A stretch of DNA of 64,000 nt from Kitasatospora terrestris. Its GTDB lineage: Bacteria > Actinomycetota > Actinomycetes > Streptomycetales > Streptomycetaceae. The position numbers and the translations under genes are program-made. Below the pieces are notes generated by a model. That model did no database searches and was not told where the DNA came from. It saw nothing but the letters and a program-made list of their open reading frames with translations. Position 1 is the stretch's first letter, and every line of letters begins with the position of its first letter. Shown piece by piece: positions 7,979 to 16,351 of the stretch. The stretch is from positions 1,922,001 to 1,986,000 of the forward strand of contig NZ_BAABIS010000001.1 of the NCBI RefSeq assembly GCF_039542905.1. The letters are read 5' to 3'.

Positions 7979-8566
7979 ATGAGCCCCGCGATCAGCCAGA
8001 CCGACGTTCCGGCCGAGCTCTCCACCACCACCGAGATCCTGCTGGAACTGGTCGACGACGAGGGCGTCACCATCGGCACCGGCGAGAAGCTCTGGGCCCA
8101 CCAGCAGCCCGGCCGACTGCACCGGGCCTTCTCGGTCTTCCTCTTCGACCGCCAGGGCCGGATGCTGCTCCAGCGCCGCGCGCTCGGCAAGTACCACTCC
8201 CCCGGCGTCTGGTCCAACACCTGCTGCGGCCACCCCTACCCCGGTGAGCAGCCCTTCGTCGCCGCCGCCCGCCGCACCGCCGAGGAGCTGGGCCTGGCCC
8301 CCGCCCTGCTGTGCGAGGCCGGCACCGTCCGCTACGACCTCCCCGACGAGGCCTCCGGCCTGATCGAGCGCGAGTGGAACCACCTCTTCGTCGGCCTGGT
8401 CACCACCGACGTCGCCCCGGACCCGGACGAGGTCGAGTCGACCCGCTTCGTCACCGCCGCCGAGCTGCGCGAGCTGCAGGCCGAGAAGCCGTTCTCGGTG
8501 TGGTTCCGGACCGTCTTCGAGGCGGCCCTGCCGGGCATCCGGGAGATCGCCGGCCGCGACTGGTAG
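7979..8566 (+). CDS. idi: Isopentenyl-diphosphate delta-isomerase, type 1
   Basis: A 195-residue Nudix-fold isomerase interconverting isopentenyl and dimethylallyl diphosphate with Mg. The family features are LHRAFSVFLFDRQGRMLLQRRA, the catalytic cysteine in NTCCGHP (C83), the Nudix-like AAARRTAEELG and the catalytic glutamate region LIEREWNHLF (around E132). The start is the ATG at 7979, preceded by GAAAGG; the frame is open further upstream but without family similarity. It stands next to hopanoid and glycopolymer operons, supplying isoprenoid precursors. Length agrees with actinobacterial Idi. Confidence 0.93.
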   Translation: MSPAISQTDVPAELSTTTEILLELVDDEGVTIGTGEKLWAHQQPGRLHRAFSVFLFDRQGRMLLQRRALGKYHSPGVWSNTCCGHPYPGEQPFVAAARRTAEELGLAPALLCEAGTVRYDLPDEASGLIEREWNHLFVGLVTTDVAPDPDEVESTRFVTAAELRELQAEKPFSVWFRTVFEAALPGIREIAGRDW

Positions 8567-8613
8567 CCCCGGCGGGCCGCCCGGCGCCGCCCGCTGCCGT
8601 CCGCAGCGCCCGC

Positions 8614-9171
8614 TCAGTGCCGCCAGAGGTCGAGGTCGACCGCCGCGTCCGGACCGTCCTCCGGCTCGGGGTCGGCCGCCTCCGGCAGCGGCAGCGACGC
8701 CCAGATCACCTTCCCGCCGTCCGCCGTCCGCTCCACGTCGCACACCCCGCCCGCCTGCAGCGTCACGCTCTTCACCAGCAGCAGGCCGCGCCCGCCCAGC
8801 CGGCCGAGGTCGCTCTCCTGCGCCTTCGGCCGGTACGGGTGCCCGTCCTCCACCGCGATCCGCACCCGGCCGTCCCCGATGGTCAGCTCGGTGGAGACCT
8901 CCGGGGAGAGCACCGCCGCGTGCGTCACCGCGTTGCTCACCAGCTCGGAGACGATCAGCAGCAGGTCGTCCACCAGCTCCTGGTAGAGCTCGCCGCCCAT
9001 CCCCTGCGCCAGCAGCCGGTCCCGCACCGCGTGTCTGGTCCGCGGCACCGAGGCGTCGTTCGACACCGCAGCGAACCGCCACACCCCTTCGCCCGGCCGC
9101 TCCACCACCCGGCCCGGAGCCGTCCGCCGGACCGCAGGACCGGCACCGCCGCTGGTCTGTCGCTCCACCAC
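8614..9171 (-). CDS. RsbW-like ATP-binding regulatory protein (HATPase_c)
   Basis: A protein of about 185 residues with a single GHKL ATPase domain: the N box LIVSELVSNAVTHA, a G1-like VEDG and GGRGLLLVKSV. This is the serine kinase/anti-sigma fold (RsbW/SpoIIAB-like) that is very numerous in Streptomyces; members phosphorylate anti-sigma antagonists or sequester sigma factors. No antagonist or sigma gene is adjacent, so the partner is unknown. I placed the start at the GTG at 9171 because GAAGGG lies 6 nt upstream; another GTG at 9258 would add 29 residues of low-complexity sequence. The acidic C-terminus has no known role. Confidence 0.8.
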   Translation of the reverse strand: MVERQTSGGAGPAVRRTAPGRVVERPGEGVWRFAAVSNDASVPRTRHAVRDRLLAQGMGGELYQELVDDLLLIVSELVSNAVTHAAVLSPEVSTELTIGDGRVRIAVEDGHPYRPKAQESDLGRLGGRGLLLVKSVTLQAGGVCDVERTADGGKVIWASLPLPEAADPEPEDGPDAAVDLDLWRH

Positions 9172-9390
9172 AACCCGCCCTTCGTACGGTGACGGGAGGC
9201 ACGGCCGCCGACGGCCGGTCGGGAATCGGGCGCTCCGCTCAACGCTCCCCTGGTCCACAGAGGCTAGGAGAGCACGGCCCGGTCACCACGATCGGGACTG
9301 GAACTATGCGCCGGGTGAACTCTTCCGACCGCAAACGACCGGACGGCGCCAGGATCCGTCCGCTCCTGCCGGGCGTGGCGCCCGGAGCGG

Positions 9391-10155
9391 TCACCCGGTC
9401 TGCTGGTCCGACTGCGCGGGCGGCGCCGGCTTCTCCAGGTCCGGCCACGGCGCCCCACCGCTGCCGGGCGCGGGCGCCGGCCCGGGCCCGGCAGCGGCCC
9501 CCGGCTGCGGTTCCGGTTGCGGTTCCGGTTGCGTCCCGGGCTCCGGCTCGGCGGCGCGCCGGGCGTCGTCCACCATGCCGATCACCCGGCGGCCGCCCAC
9601 CCCGATGCTCACCAGCGCCAGGCCGTCGAACAGCAGCGCCAGCGAGAAGAACACCCCCAGCGCGTACCGCGAGCTGCTCGGCCACTCCTTCAGCACCAGC
9701 ACGCCGATCACCAGGTCCAGCGCGCCCAGCGCCAGCGTCCAGCCGAACTGCGGCCCGCGCACCACCACCCCGCCCACCAGCCGGAACGCGCCCGCGCTCA
9801 GGAACAGCAGCGCCGCGAACAGGGTCAGCGCCTCCGCCGCCTCGTCCGGGCGGGCGATCATCACCAGGCCCGCCGCGATGTTCAGCGCCGCCACCGCCGC
9901 CCCGAGCCAGAAGAAGTTCCCCTTCCGCCCGAGCACCGCGTGCACCAGCCCCACCGCGCCGCCGATCAGCAGCAGCCAGCCGAACAGCAGCACGCTCGTC
10001 AGCGTCGCGAACGCCGTGTACAGCAACCCGAACACCGCCGCCCCGACCAGCACCACCCCCAGCACCGCCAGCGCCCCGAAACCGCGCCGCAGCCCCGCCT
10101 CCGGCACGGTCGCCGTACCGTCCCGCCCGTCCGCCACCCGCGCACCCCGTCGCAT
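9391..10155 (-). CDS. HdeD/DUF308-like six-helix membrane protein
   Basis: A protein of about 254 residues with six closely spaced hydrophobic segments (for example LAVLGVVLVGAAVFGLLY and LLFGWLLLIGGAVGLVHAV), each pair resembling the short repeats of the HdeD/DUF308 family. HdeD of E. coli is an acid-resistance membrane protein; the actinobacterial members are uncharacterised. After the last helix comes a Pro-Glu-Gln tail with PEPQ repeats and a charged end. The start is the ATG at 10155 behind GGAGG; the frame remains open to 10260 but that part lacks helix character. Confidence 0.75.
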   Translation of the reverse strand: MRRGARVADGRDGTATVPEAGLRRGFGALAVLGVVLVGAAVFGLLYTAFATLTSVLLFGWLLLIGGAVGLVHAVLGRKGNFFWLGAAVAALNIAAGLVMIARPDEAAEALTLFAALLFLSAGAFRLVGGVVVRGPQFGWTLALGALDLVIGVLVLKEWPSSSRYALGVFFSLALLFDGLALVSIGVGGRRVIGMVDDARRAAEPEPGTQPEPQPEPQPGAAAGPGPAPAPGSGGAPWPDLEKPAPPAQSDQQTG

Positions 10156-10351
10156 CGCCGCCTCCGCCTCCGCACCGTCGCCCACCAGCCGAATGTCCGT
10201 CTTGTGATCATTTATCCCGTTCCCGCTCCGACTACGCCCGCACTCCCCCGCCCGGGGCACAGAAACGCAGGTGAGAAGCGCTCCGCGAGCCTGGTAGTGT
10301 TCTCTCTGTCGCCACGGGGAAGACGGAAGAAAGCCCCGAGGCGGACACCCG

Positions 10352-10439
10352 GTCCGGGTGGCGGAATGGCAGACGCGCTAGCTTGAGGTGCTAGTGCCCT
10401 TTATCGGGCGTGGGGGTTCAAGTCCCCCCTCGGACACCA
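10352..10439 (+). tRNA. tRNA-Leu (anticodon GAG)
   Basis: An acceptor stem GTCCGGG pairs with CTCGGAC, followed by discriminator A and an encoded CCA. The D arm begins TGGCGGAATGGCAGACGC, as in leucine tRNAs. The anticodon stem CTAGC/GCTAG encloses loop TTGAGGT with anticodon GAG at 10385-10387. A long variable arm and the T arm GTGGGGGTTCAAGTCCCCCC complete a class II tRNA. It reads CUC/CUU codons. A strong terminator follows immediately. Confidence 0.96.
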
Positions 10440-10441
10440 AC

Positions 10442-10470
10442 GAAGGACCCCGGCGGAGCCGGGGTCCTTC
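10442..10470 (+). terminator. Terminator of tRNA-Leu
   Basis: A perfect 12-bp stem (GAAGGACCCCGG and complement) with a 5-nt loop starts 3 nt after the tRNA CCA end and is followed by TGGTTT. Confidence 0.85.
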
Positions 10471-10541
10471 TGGTTTGTCCCGCCCCGGAGCCCCCGGCCC
10501 GTTCGGCGCCGGGCACGTCCCGCAGCAGCCCGCCGGCGCGC

Positions 10542-10570
10542 GCGGGAACTGACAGGTCGGCAGTTCCCGC
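10542..10570. repeat. 10-bp inverted repeat
   Basis: Arms GCGGGAACTG and CAGTTCCCGC separated by 9 nt between tRNA-Leu and the peptide gene. It could be a terminator for rightward read-through or an operator; nothing else marks it. Confidence 0.35.
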
Positions 10571-10679
10571 AGGCACCGTGGCGCGCGGTCGAACCCGTCC
10601 AGCGCGATCAGGGCCTCCCGCCGTCGGCGAAGCGTCCCGACAGACCGGGAGGGCGCCGACTGCGGCAGGACGGACGAAG

Positions 10680-10716
10680 CACCGCACGGGCCGCCCCCTG
10701 ACAGGCCCGTGCGGTG
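10680..10716 (-). terminator. 13-bp stem-loop, likely terminator of the 18-codon peptide gene
   Basis: Arms CACCGCACGGGCC and GGCCCGTGCGGTG are perfectly complementary with an 11-nt loop. It lies 60 bp beyond the stop of the small minus-strand open frame at 10777-10833, where a terminator for a monocistronic transcript would be expected. Confidence 0.5.
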
Positions 10717-10776
10717 TCGTGGTGCCCCTCCGCCGGCGGACGGAGGGAGACGGATGGAGCGCTGCCCTACGGCCCG

Positions 10777-10833
10777 TCAGTTCCAGGCGGTGTCGCGGGC
10801 GGGCTTCTGCGGGGCGGACGTACGGCGGTTCAT
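10777..10833 (-). CDS. Candidate 18-residue peptide gene divergent from the AfsR-type regulator
   Basis: An ATG at 10833 preceded by a strong ribosome site (GGGAGGA, 7 nt spacing) opens the 18-codon frame MNRRTSAPQKPARDTAWN, ending in TGA. The peptide is basic at its N-terminus and ends in an acidic-aromatic DTAWN. It has its own downstream hairpin at 10680-10716 and is divergent, with a 124-bp gap, from a regulator that carries C-terminal tetratricopeptide repeats. TPR regulators of the RRNPP type are controlled by short peptides, so a regulator-ligand relationship is conceivable, but this is inference. There is no leader sequence for secretion. Chance occurrence of such a short frame cannot be excluded. 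Confidence 0.4.
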   Translation of the reverse strand: MNRRTSAPQKPARDTAWN

Positions 10834-10916
10834 CGGTGTTCCTCCCATGGTCCGGCGGGCCGGCAAGGGTTCGACCGGCGACCTGGGACCAGCCTGCGGG
10901 ACGCCGGACACAGCGA

Positions 10917-10934
10917 ACTAACATGCGCCTAACA
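10917..10934 (+). promoter_or_regulatory. Direct heptamer repeat with 11-bp period upstream of the SARP regulator
   Basis: ACTAACA (10917-10923) and CCTAACA (10928-10934) form a direct repeat with an 11-bp period, the classic spacing of SARP/OmpR-type sites. It lies 23 bp before the regulator's start. TAACAT within the first copy could alternatively be a -10 box. Confidence 0.3.
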
Positions 10935-10957
10935 GACCGTCCCGAGCTGGGGAGCCC

Positions 10958-13951
10958 ATGCCCATCACGTTCGGAGTGCTCGGCCCGCTGACCGTCCATG
11001 ACGGCCGGGAGCCGCGCCCGATCACCAGTCCCACCCACCGGCTTCTCCTCACCCACCTGCTGCTCAACGCCGGCCGGGCCGTCACCGCGGACGCACTGCT
11101 CACCCTGGTCTGGGGCGAGCGGCCGCCGCGCACCGCGGCGGCGTCGCTGCACAACCACGTCGGCCGGCTGCGGCGGGCGCTCGGGCCGCGGCTGGAGGAC
11201 CGGCTCGCGGCGACCGGCGGCGGGTACCGGCTGCGGGTCGAGGACGGCGAGTTGGACAGCGCCGTCTTCGCGGGGCACCTGGGGCGGGCCCGGGCGGCGC
11301 ACACCGGGCAGGAGTGGACGGCGGTCGCGCTGGAGACGGCCGCGGCGCTGGAGCTCTGGCGCGGCGGGCCGCCGGAGGACTCGGCGGCGGTCGGTCCGGC
11401 CGAGGCGGCGCGCCTCGCGGAGCTGCGCCTGCAGGCGCTGGAGTGGCGTTTCGACGCCGAGCTGGCGCTCGGCCGGCACCACGGACTGGCGGCCGAGCTG
11501 GCCCTGCTGACGGCCGAGCACCCGCTGCGCGAGTCCTTCCACCGGCAGCTGATGCTCGCGCTGTGGCGCGGCGGCCGGCGGGCGGACGCGCTCGCGGTGT
11601 ACCGGACGCTGCGCGGGACGCTGGTGGAGGAGCTGGGCCTGGAGCCGGGTACGGCGATCCAGCTGACGCACCGGGAGATCCTCGCGGACGAGCCCCGACC
11701 GGCCGCCGGAAGGGGCGACGGCGGCGGGACGGCCGACCGTCGGGGTGCTGACGCCGGGTCGGTCGGCGGACGGGACGGCCGCGAACGCACCGAAGCGGGC
11801 GGCGGTGAACGCACCGAAGCGGGCGCCGGCGGGAAGGCTGCTGACGGGACGGCACCTGACGGGTCGGCGGCCCGCGAGGGCGCAGCCGACGGGGGCGCAG
11901 CCGACGACGGTGCGGCTGCCGCGGTCGCGACGCCCTCGCAGCTGCCGTTGGCGCCGGGGGACTTCACCGGGCGGCAGGGCGAGCTGGACGCGCTGGCGCT
12001 GTACCTGCGGCCCGGGGAGCCGGGCGGGCCCGCGCGGGTGGTGCTGGTGACGGGGATGGGCGGGGTCGGCAAGACGTCCCTGGTGCTGCACGGCGCGCAC
12101 GCGGCCGCCGAGGACTTCCCCGACGGCCGGCTCTACGCCGACCTGCGCGGCTTCGGCGTCTGCGAGGCGCGGACCCCGCACGACCTGCTCGGCCGGTTCC
12201 TGGCCGATCTGGGGGTCGCCGGCGAGGCACTGCCGAAGGACACCGACGACCGGGCCGCCCTGTACCGGTCGCTGTTGGCCGAGCGGCGGGTCCTGGTGGT
12301 GCTGGACAACGCCCGGGACGGCCGGCAGGTGGCCCCGCTGCTGCCGGGGAGCGGCCGGTCGGCGGTGGTGGTGACGAGCCGCCACAAGCTGTCCGGGGTG
12401 CAGTGCACGGCCCGGATCCCGCTCGGTCCGCTCAGCGCACCGGAGCAGCGCGCGCTGCTGGCCGCGATGTGCGGCGCGGACCGGGTGGCGGCGGACCCGG
12501 TGGCGGCCGGGCAGGTGATGGCGGCGTGCGCCGGTCTGCCGCTGGCCCTGCGGATAGCGGGCAGCCGGCTGGCCCACCGGCCGACCTGGCGGCTGTCGGA
12601 GCTGGCCCGGCGGCTGAACCGGACGGACCGTCTGCAGGCGCTGGCCGTGGACCACCTGGCCGTCCGGGAGGCGTTCTCGTTCAGCTACACCTCGCTGCTG
12701 GCGGGCGGGCGCCCGCTGGAGCAGGAGGCGGCGCGGGCGTTCCGGCTGCTGGGGCTGTGGCCGGCGCACCACCACTCGGCCGAGTCGGTGGCGGCGCTGC
12801 TGGGGGCTCCGGTGGACGACGCGCTGGACGTGCTGGACACCCTGGTCGACGCCCATCTGCTGGACGTCTCGGCTCCCGGGCGGTACCGCTTCCACGACCT
12901 GCTGGGCGAGTTCGCGGCCGAGCGGGTGCTGGCCGAGGAGCCGGAGCAGGCGCGCGCCGAGGCGCTGGTGCGGCTGCTGGGCTGGTACACCTCGGCGGTG
13001 GCGGCGGCCAACCTGGCGATCGCCCCGCTGGCGCTGCCGATCCCGGCGGTGGAGGGGGTGTCGGCGGACTGGGAGCTGTTCGAGCTGCCGGAGTACGCGG
13101 ACGAGGAGGCCGCGCTGGAGTGGTGCGGCGAGGAGCTGGCGGCGATCCGCGACGCGGTCCGGCGGGCGGCGGCGCTGGACCGGCCGGACCTGTCCTGGCG
13201 GCTGGCGGCGGCGCTCTTCGGCTACGGCCTGACGTACTGGTGGAACGGCGAATGGGCCGAGTGCCTGTACGAGGCGCTGGAGGCCACCGCCGCGGCGGAC
13301 GACCCGGCCGGCCAGGCGTGGCTGCACGGCCGGCTCGGGGTGGCGCACGGCCTGACCCGGGCGGTCGAGCCGTGCATCGAGCACTTGGAGAAGGCGTACG
13401 GCTTCTTCCGGACGATCGACGACCTCGCCGCGCAGAAGGCGGTGGTGAGCAACCTCTCCGCCGCCTACAGCCAGGCGGGCGACACCGAGCGGGCCCAGGA
13501 GTGGGCGACCCGGGCGATGGCGCTGGCGGAGCGGCTCGCCGTGCAGCCGGACGCCGCGCGGCTGGCGTCCCTCGGCGACCTGCGCTTCCGCCAGGGCGAC
13601 CTGCCGGGGGCCGAGCAGTCGTACCGGGAGGCGATCGCCGAGTGGCGGCGGCTCGACTCGCGCTCGCAGCTGTCCCTCGCGCTGTACAACCTGGGCGACA
13701 CGCTGCGGGCGCAGGGCCGGGCGCGGGACGCCGTGGCGCCGCTGCTCGAGTCGCTGGAGATCCGGCGGGAGCTGGGCAGCCACGGCAACGTCGCCGACAC
13801 CCTGGAGACGCTGGCCCGGACCCACTTCGAGGGCGGGGACCCGGAGGCGGCCCGGCAGTACTGGTCGCAGGCGCTGACCCTGGCCCGCCGGCACCGCCTG
13901 GAGCACTTCATCGGCCTCAGCGAGCGGGGTCTGGCCGGGCTCGCCTCCTGA
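10958..13951 (+). CDS. AfsR/SARP-family regulator with NB-ARC ATPase and TPR domains
   Basis: A 997-residue regulator. Residues about 10-95 form the OmpR-like winged helix (LGPLTVHDG, RLLLTHLLLNAGRAVTADALLTLVWG, NHVGRLRRALG). Residues about 100-245 form the BTAD domain (HPLRESFHRQLMLALWRGGR, LVEELGLEPG). A Gly/Asp/Ala linker of about 80 residues is encoded by imperfect DNA repeats. The NB-ARC ATPase follows: P-loop GMGGVGKT near 366, RVLVVLDNARD and VVVTSRHKL. Tetratricopeptide repeats occupy about 800-985. The length matches AfsR (about 993). AfsR-type proteins activate secondary metabolism after phosphorylation and nucleotide binding. ATG at 10958 follows GGGGAG. No biosynthetic cluster is adjacent, so the target is unknown; an 18-codon peptide gene is divergent. 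Confidence 0.88.
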   Translation: MPITFGVLGPLTVHDGREPRPITSPTHRLLLTHLLLNAGRAVTADALLTLVWGERPPRTAAASLHNHVGRLRRALGPRLEDRLAATGGGYRLRVEDGELDSAVFAGHLGRARAAHTGQEWTAVALETAAALELWRGGPPEDSAAVGPAEAARLAELRLQALEWRFDAELALGRHHGLAAELALLTAEHPLRESFHRQLMLALWRGGRRADALAVYRTLRGTLVEELGLEPGTAIQLTHREILADEPRPAAGRGDGGGTADRRGADAGSVGGRDGRERTEAGGGERTEAGAGGKAADGTAPDGSAAREGAADGGAADDGAAAAVATPSQLPLAPGDFTGRQGELDALALYLRPGEPGGPARVVLVTGMGGVGKTSLVLHGAHAAAEDFPDGRLYADLRGFGVCEARTPHDLLGRFLADLGVAGEALPKDTDDRAALYRSLLAERRVLVVLDNARDGRQVAPLLPGSGRSAVVVTSRHKLSGVQCTARIPLGPLSAPEQRALLAAMCGADRVAADPVAAGQVMAACAGLPLALRIAGSRLAHRPTWRLSELARRLNRTDRLQALAVDHLAVREAFSFSYTSLLAGGRPLEQEAARAFRLLGLWPAHHHSAESVAALLGAPVDDALDVLDTLVDAHLLDVSAPGRYRFHDLLGEFAAERVLAEEPEQARAEALVRLLGWYTSAVAAANLAIAPLALPIPAVEGVSADWELFELPEYADEEAALEWCGEELAAIRDAVRRAAALDRPDLSWRLAAALFGYGLTYWWNGEWAECLYEALEATAAADDPAGQAWLHGRLGVAHGLTRAVEPCIEHLEKAYGFFRTIDDLAAQKAVVSNLSAAYSQAGDTERAQEWATRAMALAERLAVQPDAARLASLGDLRFRQGDLPGAEQSYREAIAEWRRLDSRSQLSLALYNLGDTLRAQGRARDAVAPLLESLEIRRELGSHGNVADTLETLARTHFEGGDPEAARQYWSQALTLARRHRLEHFIGLSERGLAGLAS

Positions 13952-13994
13952 CCGGTGGCCGGGAGGCGGGCACCGGGCCGCGGGCGGCCGCCGC

Positions 13995-15629
13995 TCAGGC
14001 GGGGACGGCCGACCGGCCGGGGTCGGCCGGGCCCGGCACGGGCGCGCCGACGGGCAGCGGCTCGACGGCGGTGATCACCCGGGTCCAGGGGTTGACGCTC
14101 AGTCGGACCTTGGCGCCCGGGCCCGGCACCCGGACGTGGCTGTCGCGCGGCAGCGCCCAGGCGGTGGTGCGGTCGGTGGCGCCCCCGTCCAGGGCGACCA
14201 GGCGCGGGGCGTGCTTGGAGCGGCGGGACTCGACGCGCAGCAGCTCGCCGTCGACGGCGACCGGGGCGCGCCGGGCCAGCACGGCGTACGCCAGCTGCAC
14301 CGCCGCGAGGGCGAACGCGGCGACGACGACCGCGAGTTCGACGGGCGCCGGGCCGCCGCGCAGCGCGGTGTCGGCCCACCAGCCGTCGACCGGGGCCATC
14401 GCGCCGGGCATCAGCGAGAGGAAGAGGACCAGCGGGGTCCACCTGCCGATCCGGCCGAGCAGGGCGAAGCCGAGCAGCCCGACGAGCACCCAGCCGGCGC
14501 CCAGGACCAGCCCGGGGCGGCGGAGTTCGTGCTCGGCGGCGGCGCCGGTCAGCACCCAGTCGGGCTGCCGGACGAGGGTGAGGAGCAGCAGCGCGGCGCC
14601 GACCGCGGCGGCCGCCCCGGCGAGCCTCAGCAGGTGGGCGGGCGTCCCGCCGAAGCCGGGCCGCAGCCGCGGGTAGGAGATCCGGACCGGCCGCCAGGTG
14701 CCGCCGTGGTCGGACCAGACCCGGCGGCGGTCGCCGGAGTCGAAGCCGAGCAGCCGGGCGGTCCGGCTGACCACGCCCAGCGCGGTGCCGTACGCCGGGT
14801 AGCGGTCCCACACCGCGACGGCGGCGGGCGGCAGTTGGGCGAACTCCTCGTGCCCGGCGAGCCAGTCGCGCAGGCCCGCCCAGTGGCCGGCCCGGCGCAG
14901 GCCCTCCGGCGTGGAGCGCTCGGTGAGCAGCAGGGCCAGCAGGCCCAGGGTGGGCAGCAGGCAGAGGATGCCGACCGTCACGGCGGCACGGACCGCGTGG
15001 CCGTCCACGATCACGGCGAGCGCGGCCGGGACGGCGGGGGCGAACGCGGAGAACCACAGGACGCTGCCCAGCGCGCCGCCGACTCGCGGCCGGGAGAGCC
15101 CGCGGACCCGGCTGTCGGCGATGACCTCGCGGCGCAGGGACCGGTTCCAGGCGGCCGCCTTCTGCGTCTCGCGGAAGGCGATCGCCCCGATCGGCGCACC
15201 GGCCGGACCGGCCGCCTCGGCGGCCCGGGCCAGCACCCGGCGCTCGTACGGGGTGAGCGTGCCGACCTGTTCGACGGCCCGGGCGGTGAGGTGGACGGTG
15301 GTCTCGGCGGGGTCGTCGCCCGGCTGGCGCAGTTCGACCAGGCCGCGGGCGGCGAGGTCGAGCAGGGTGGCGGGGGCCGCCTGGGCGAGCGAACGCCAGC
15401 CGTTGGCCAGCAGGTTGACCACGGCCGGCGGCTCCGGGTCCGGGCCGAGGTCCTGGCCGGCGGGCGCGGGGACGACGGTGCCGTTGCGGGTGGCGACCAC
15501 CGCGCCGGCGTACAGCAGCAGCCAGGCGGCGAAGGCCACGGCGGCGGCCAGCGCGAGCTGTCCCGGCAGGGTGTCCGGGGCCAGTGGCGAGGCGAGGTTC
15601 ACGATCGGGTCGGCGGGGTGGGTGCTCAT
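13995..15629 (-). CDS. DUF2207-type membrane protein
   Basis: A 544-residue membrane protein with an N-terminal helix (LALAAAVAFAAWLLLYAGAV), a soluble segment with LLDLAARGLVELRQ and YERRVLARAA resembling a winged-helix part of DUF2207 proteins, then a glycine-rich run, paired helices, a domain with WRPVRISYPRLRPGFG, and further helices. The last 100 residues are soluble and end in a Pro-rich tail. Function is unknown; DUF2207 proteins are often encoded beside LemA, as here, where the ATG overlaps the lemA stop (ATGA). I took the ATG at 15629 because the longer open frame would run through lemA. Confidence 0.72.
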   Translation of the reverse strand: MSTHPADPIVNLASPLAPDTLPGQLALAAAVAFAAWLLLYAGAVVATRNGTVVPAPAGQDLGPDPEPPAVVNLLANGWRSLAQAAPATLLDLAARGLVELRQPGDDPAETTVHLTARAVEQVGTLTPYERRVLARAAEAAGPAGAPIGAIAFRETQKAAAWNRSLRREVIADSRVRGLSRPRVGGALGSVLWFSAFAPAVPAALAVIVDGHAVRAAVTVGILCLLPTLGLLALLLTERSTPEGLRRAGHWAGLRDWLAGHEEFAQLPPAAVAVWDRYPAYGTALGVVSRTARLLGFDSGDRRRVWSDHGGTWRPVRISYPRLRPGFGGTPAHLLRLAGAAAAVGAALLLLTLVRQPDWVLTGAAAEHELRRPGLVLGAGWVLVGLLGFALLGRIGRWTPLVLFLSLMPGAMAPVDGWWADTALRGGPAPVELAVVVAAFALAAVQLAYAVLARRAPVAVDGELLRVESRRSKHAPRLVALDGGATDRTTAWALPRDSHVRVPGPGAKVRLSVNPWTRVITAVEPLPVGAPVPGPADPGRSAVPA

Positions 15630-16204
15630 GCGAAGCGCACCTCGGCCGGGCCGTGGGCGGCCGCGTCGGTGCGGAAGTACTCGCGGGCCTGGTGGGTGCC
15701 GAGCCCGGCGACCAGGTTGGCCGGGAAGGTCTCCAGCGCGGTGTTGTACGACTGCACGGCGCTGTTGTAGAACTGCCGCGCGTACGCGATCTTGTCCTCG
15801 GCCGAGGTCAGCTCGGACTGGAGCCGGGCGAAGCGGTCGTCCGCCTTCAGCTCGGGGTAGCTCTCGGAGAGCGCCAGCAGGCGGCCGAGCGAGCCGGAGA
15901 GCAGGTCCTCGGCGAACGCCCGCTCGGCGGTGGTGGCGGTCGCGGCGGTGTCCAGGGCCTTGGTGCGGGCGGCGGTGACCGCCTCGATGGTCCCGCGCTC
16001 GTGCGAGGCGTACGCGCGGGTCGACTCGACCAGGTTCGGGATCAGGTCGTGGCGGCGCCCCAACTGCACGTCGATCTGCGCCCAGGAGGCCTGGGTCTGG
16101 TTGCGCAGCTTCACCAGCCGGTTGTGGATCCGGACCGTGACCACCAGCAGGGCCACCACGACCACCGCCGCGATGCCTGCCACCAAACCGACTGCCGCGC
16201 CCAT
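15626..16204 (-). CDS. LemA family protein
   Basis: A 192-residue protein with one N-terminal transmembrane helix (residues 5-24) followed by the helical LemA domain: VRIHNRLVKLRNQTQASWAQ, QLGRRHDLIPNLVES, and FNSAVQ-like ARQFYNSAVQSYNTALETFPANLVAGL. LemA proteins have an extracytoplasmic helical bundle of unknown function and frequently pair with membrane proteins such as the DUF2207 protein that overlaps it by 4 bp. It starts at ATG 16204 and is divergent from blaI, with about 147 bp between. Confidence 0.9.
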   Translation of the reverse strand: MGAAVGLVAGIAAVVVVALLVVTVRIHNRLVKLRNQTQASWAQIDVQLGRRHDLIPNLVESTRAYASHERGTIEAVTAARTKALDTAATATTAERAFAEDLLSGSLGRLLALSESYPELKADDRFARLQSELTSAEDKIAYARQFYNSAVQSYNTALETFPANLVAGLGTHQAREYFRTDAAAHGPAEVRFA

Positions 16205-16351
16205 GGCCCGCCCCCGATGCTCTCCCGTTGTGGATCACCGGCCCCGCAGGCCGGTCCCGGCGATCGTAGACCGCATGTCAACAGGGTTTTCCGCAGGGCC
16301 GGGGCGTCTACGATGGCCGGGCACACCCGGGACGGAGGAGGGCGAGGAACC

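Noticed and set aside
10418..13906. A very long minus-strand open frame opposite the AfsR-like regulator
   Set aside because: It is the antisense of a well-conserved regulator; its protein is low-complexity Gln/Arg/Pro with no domains. Long stop-free antisense frames are expected at this GC content.
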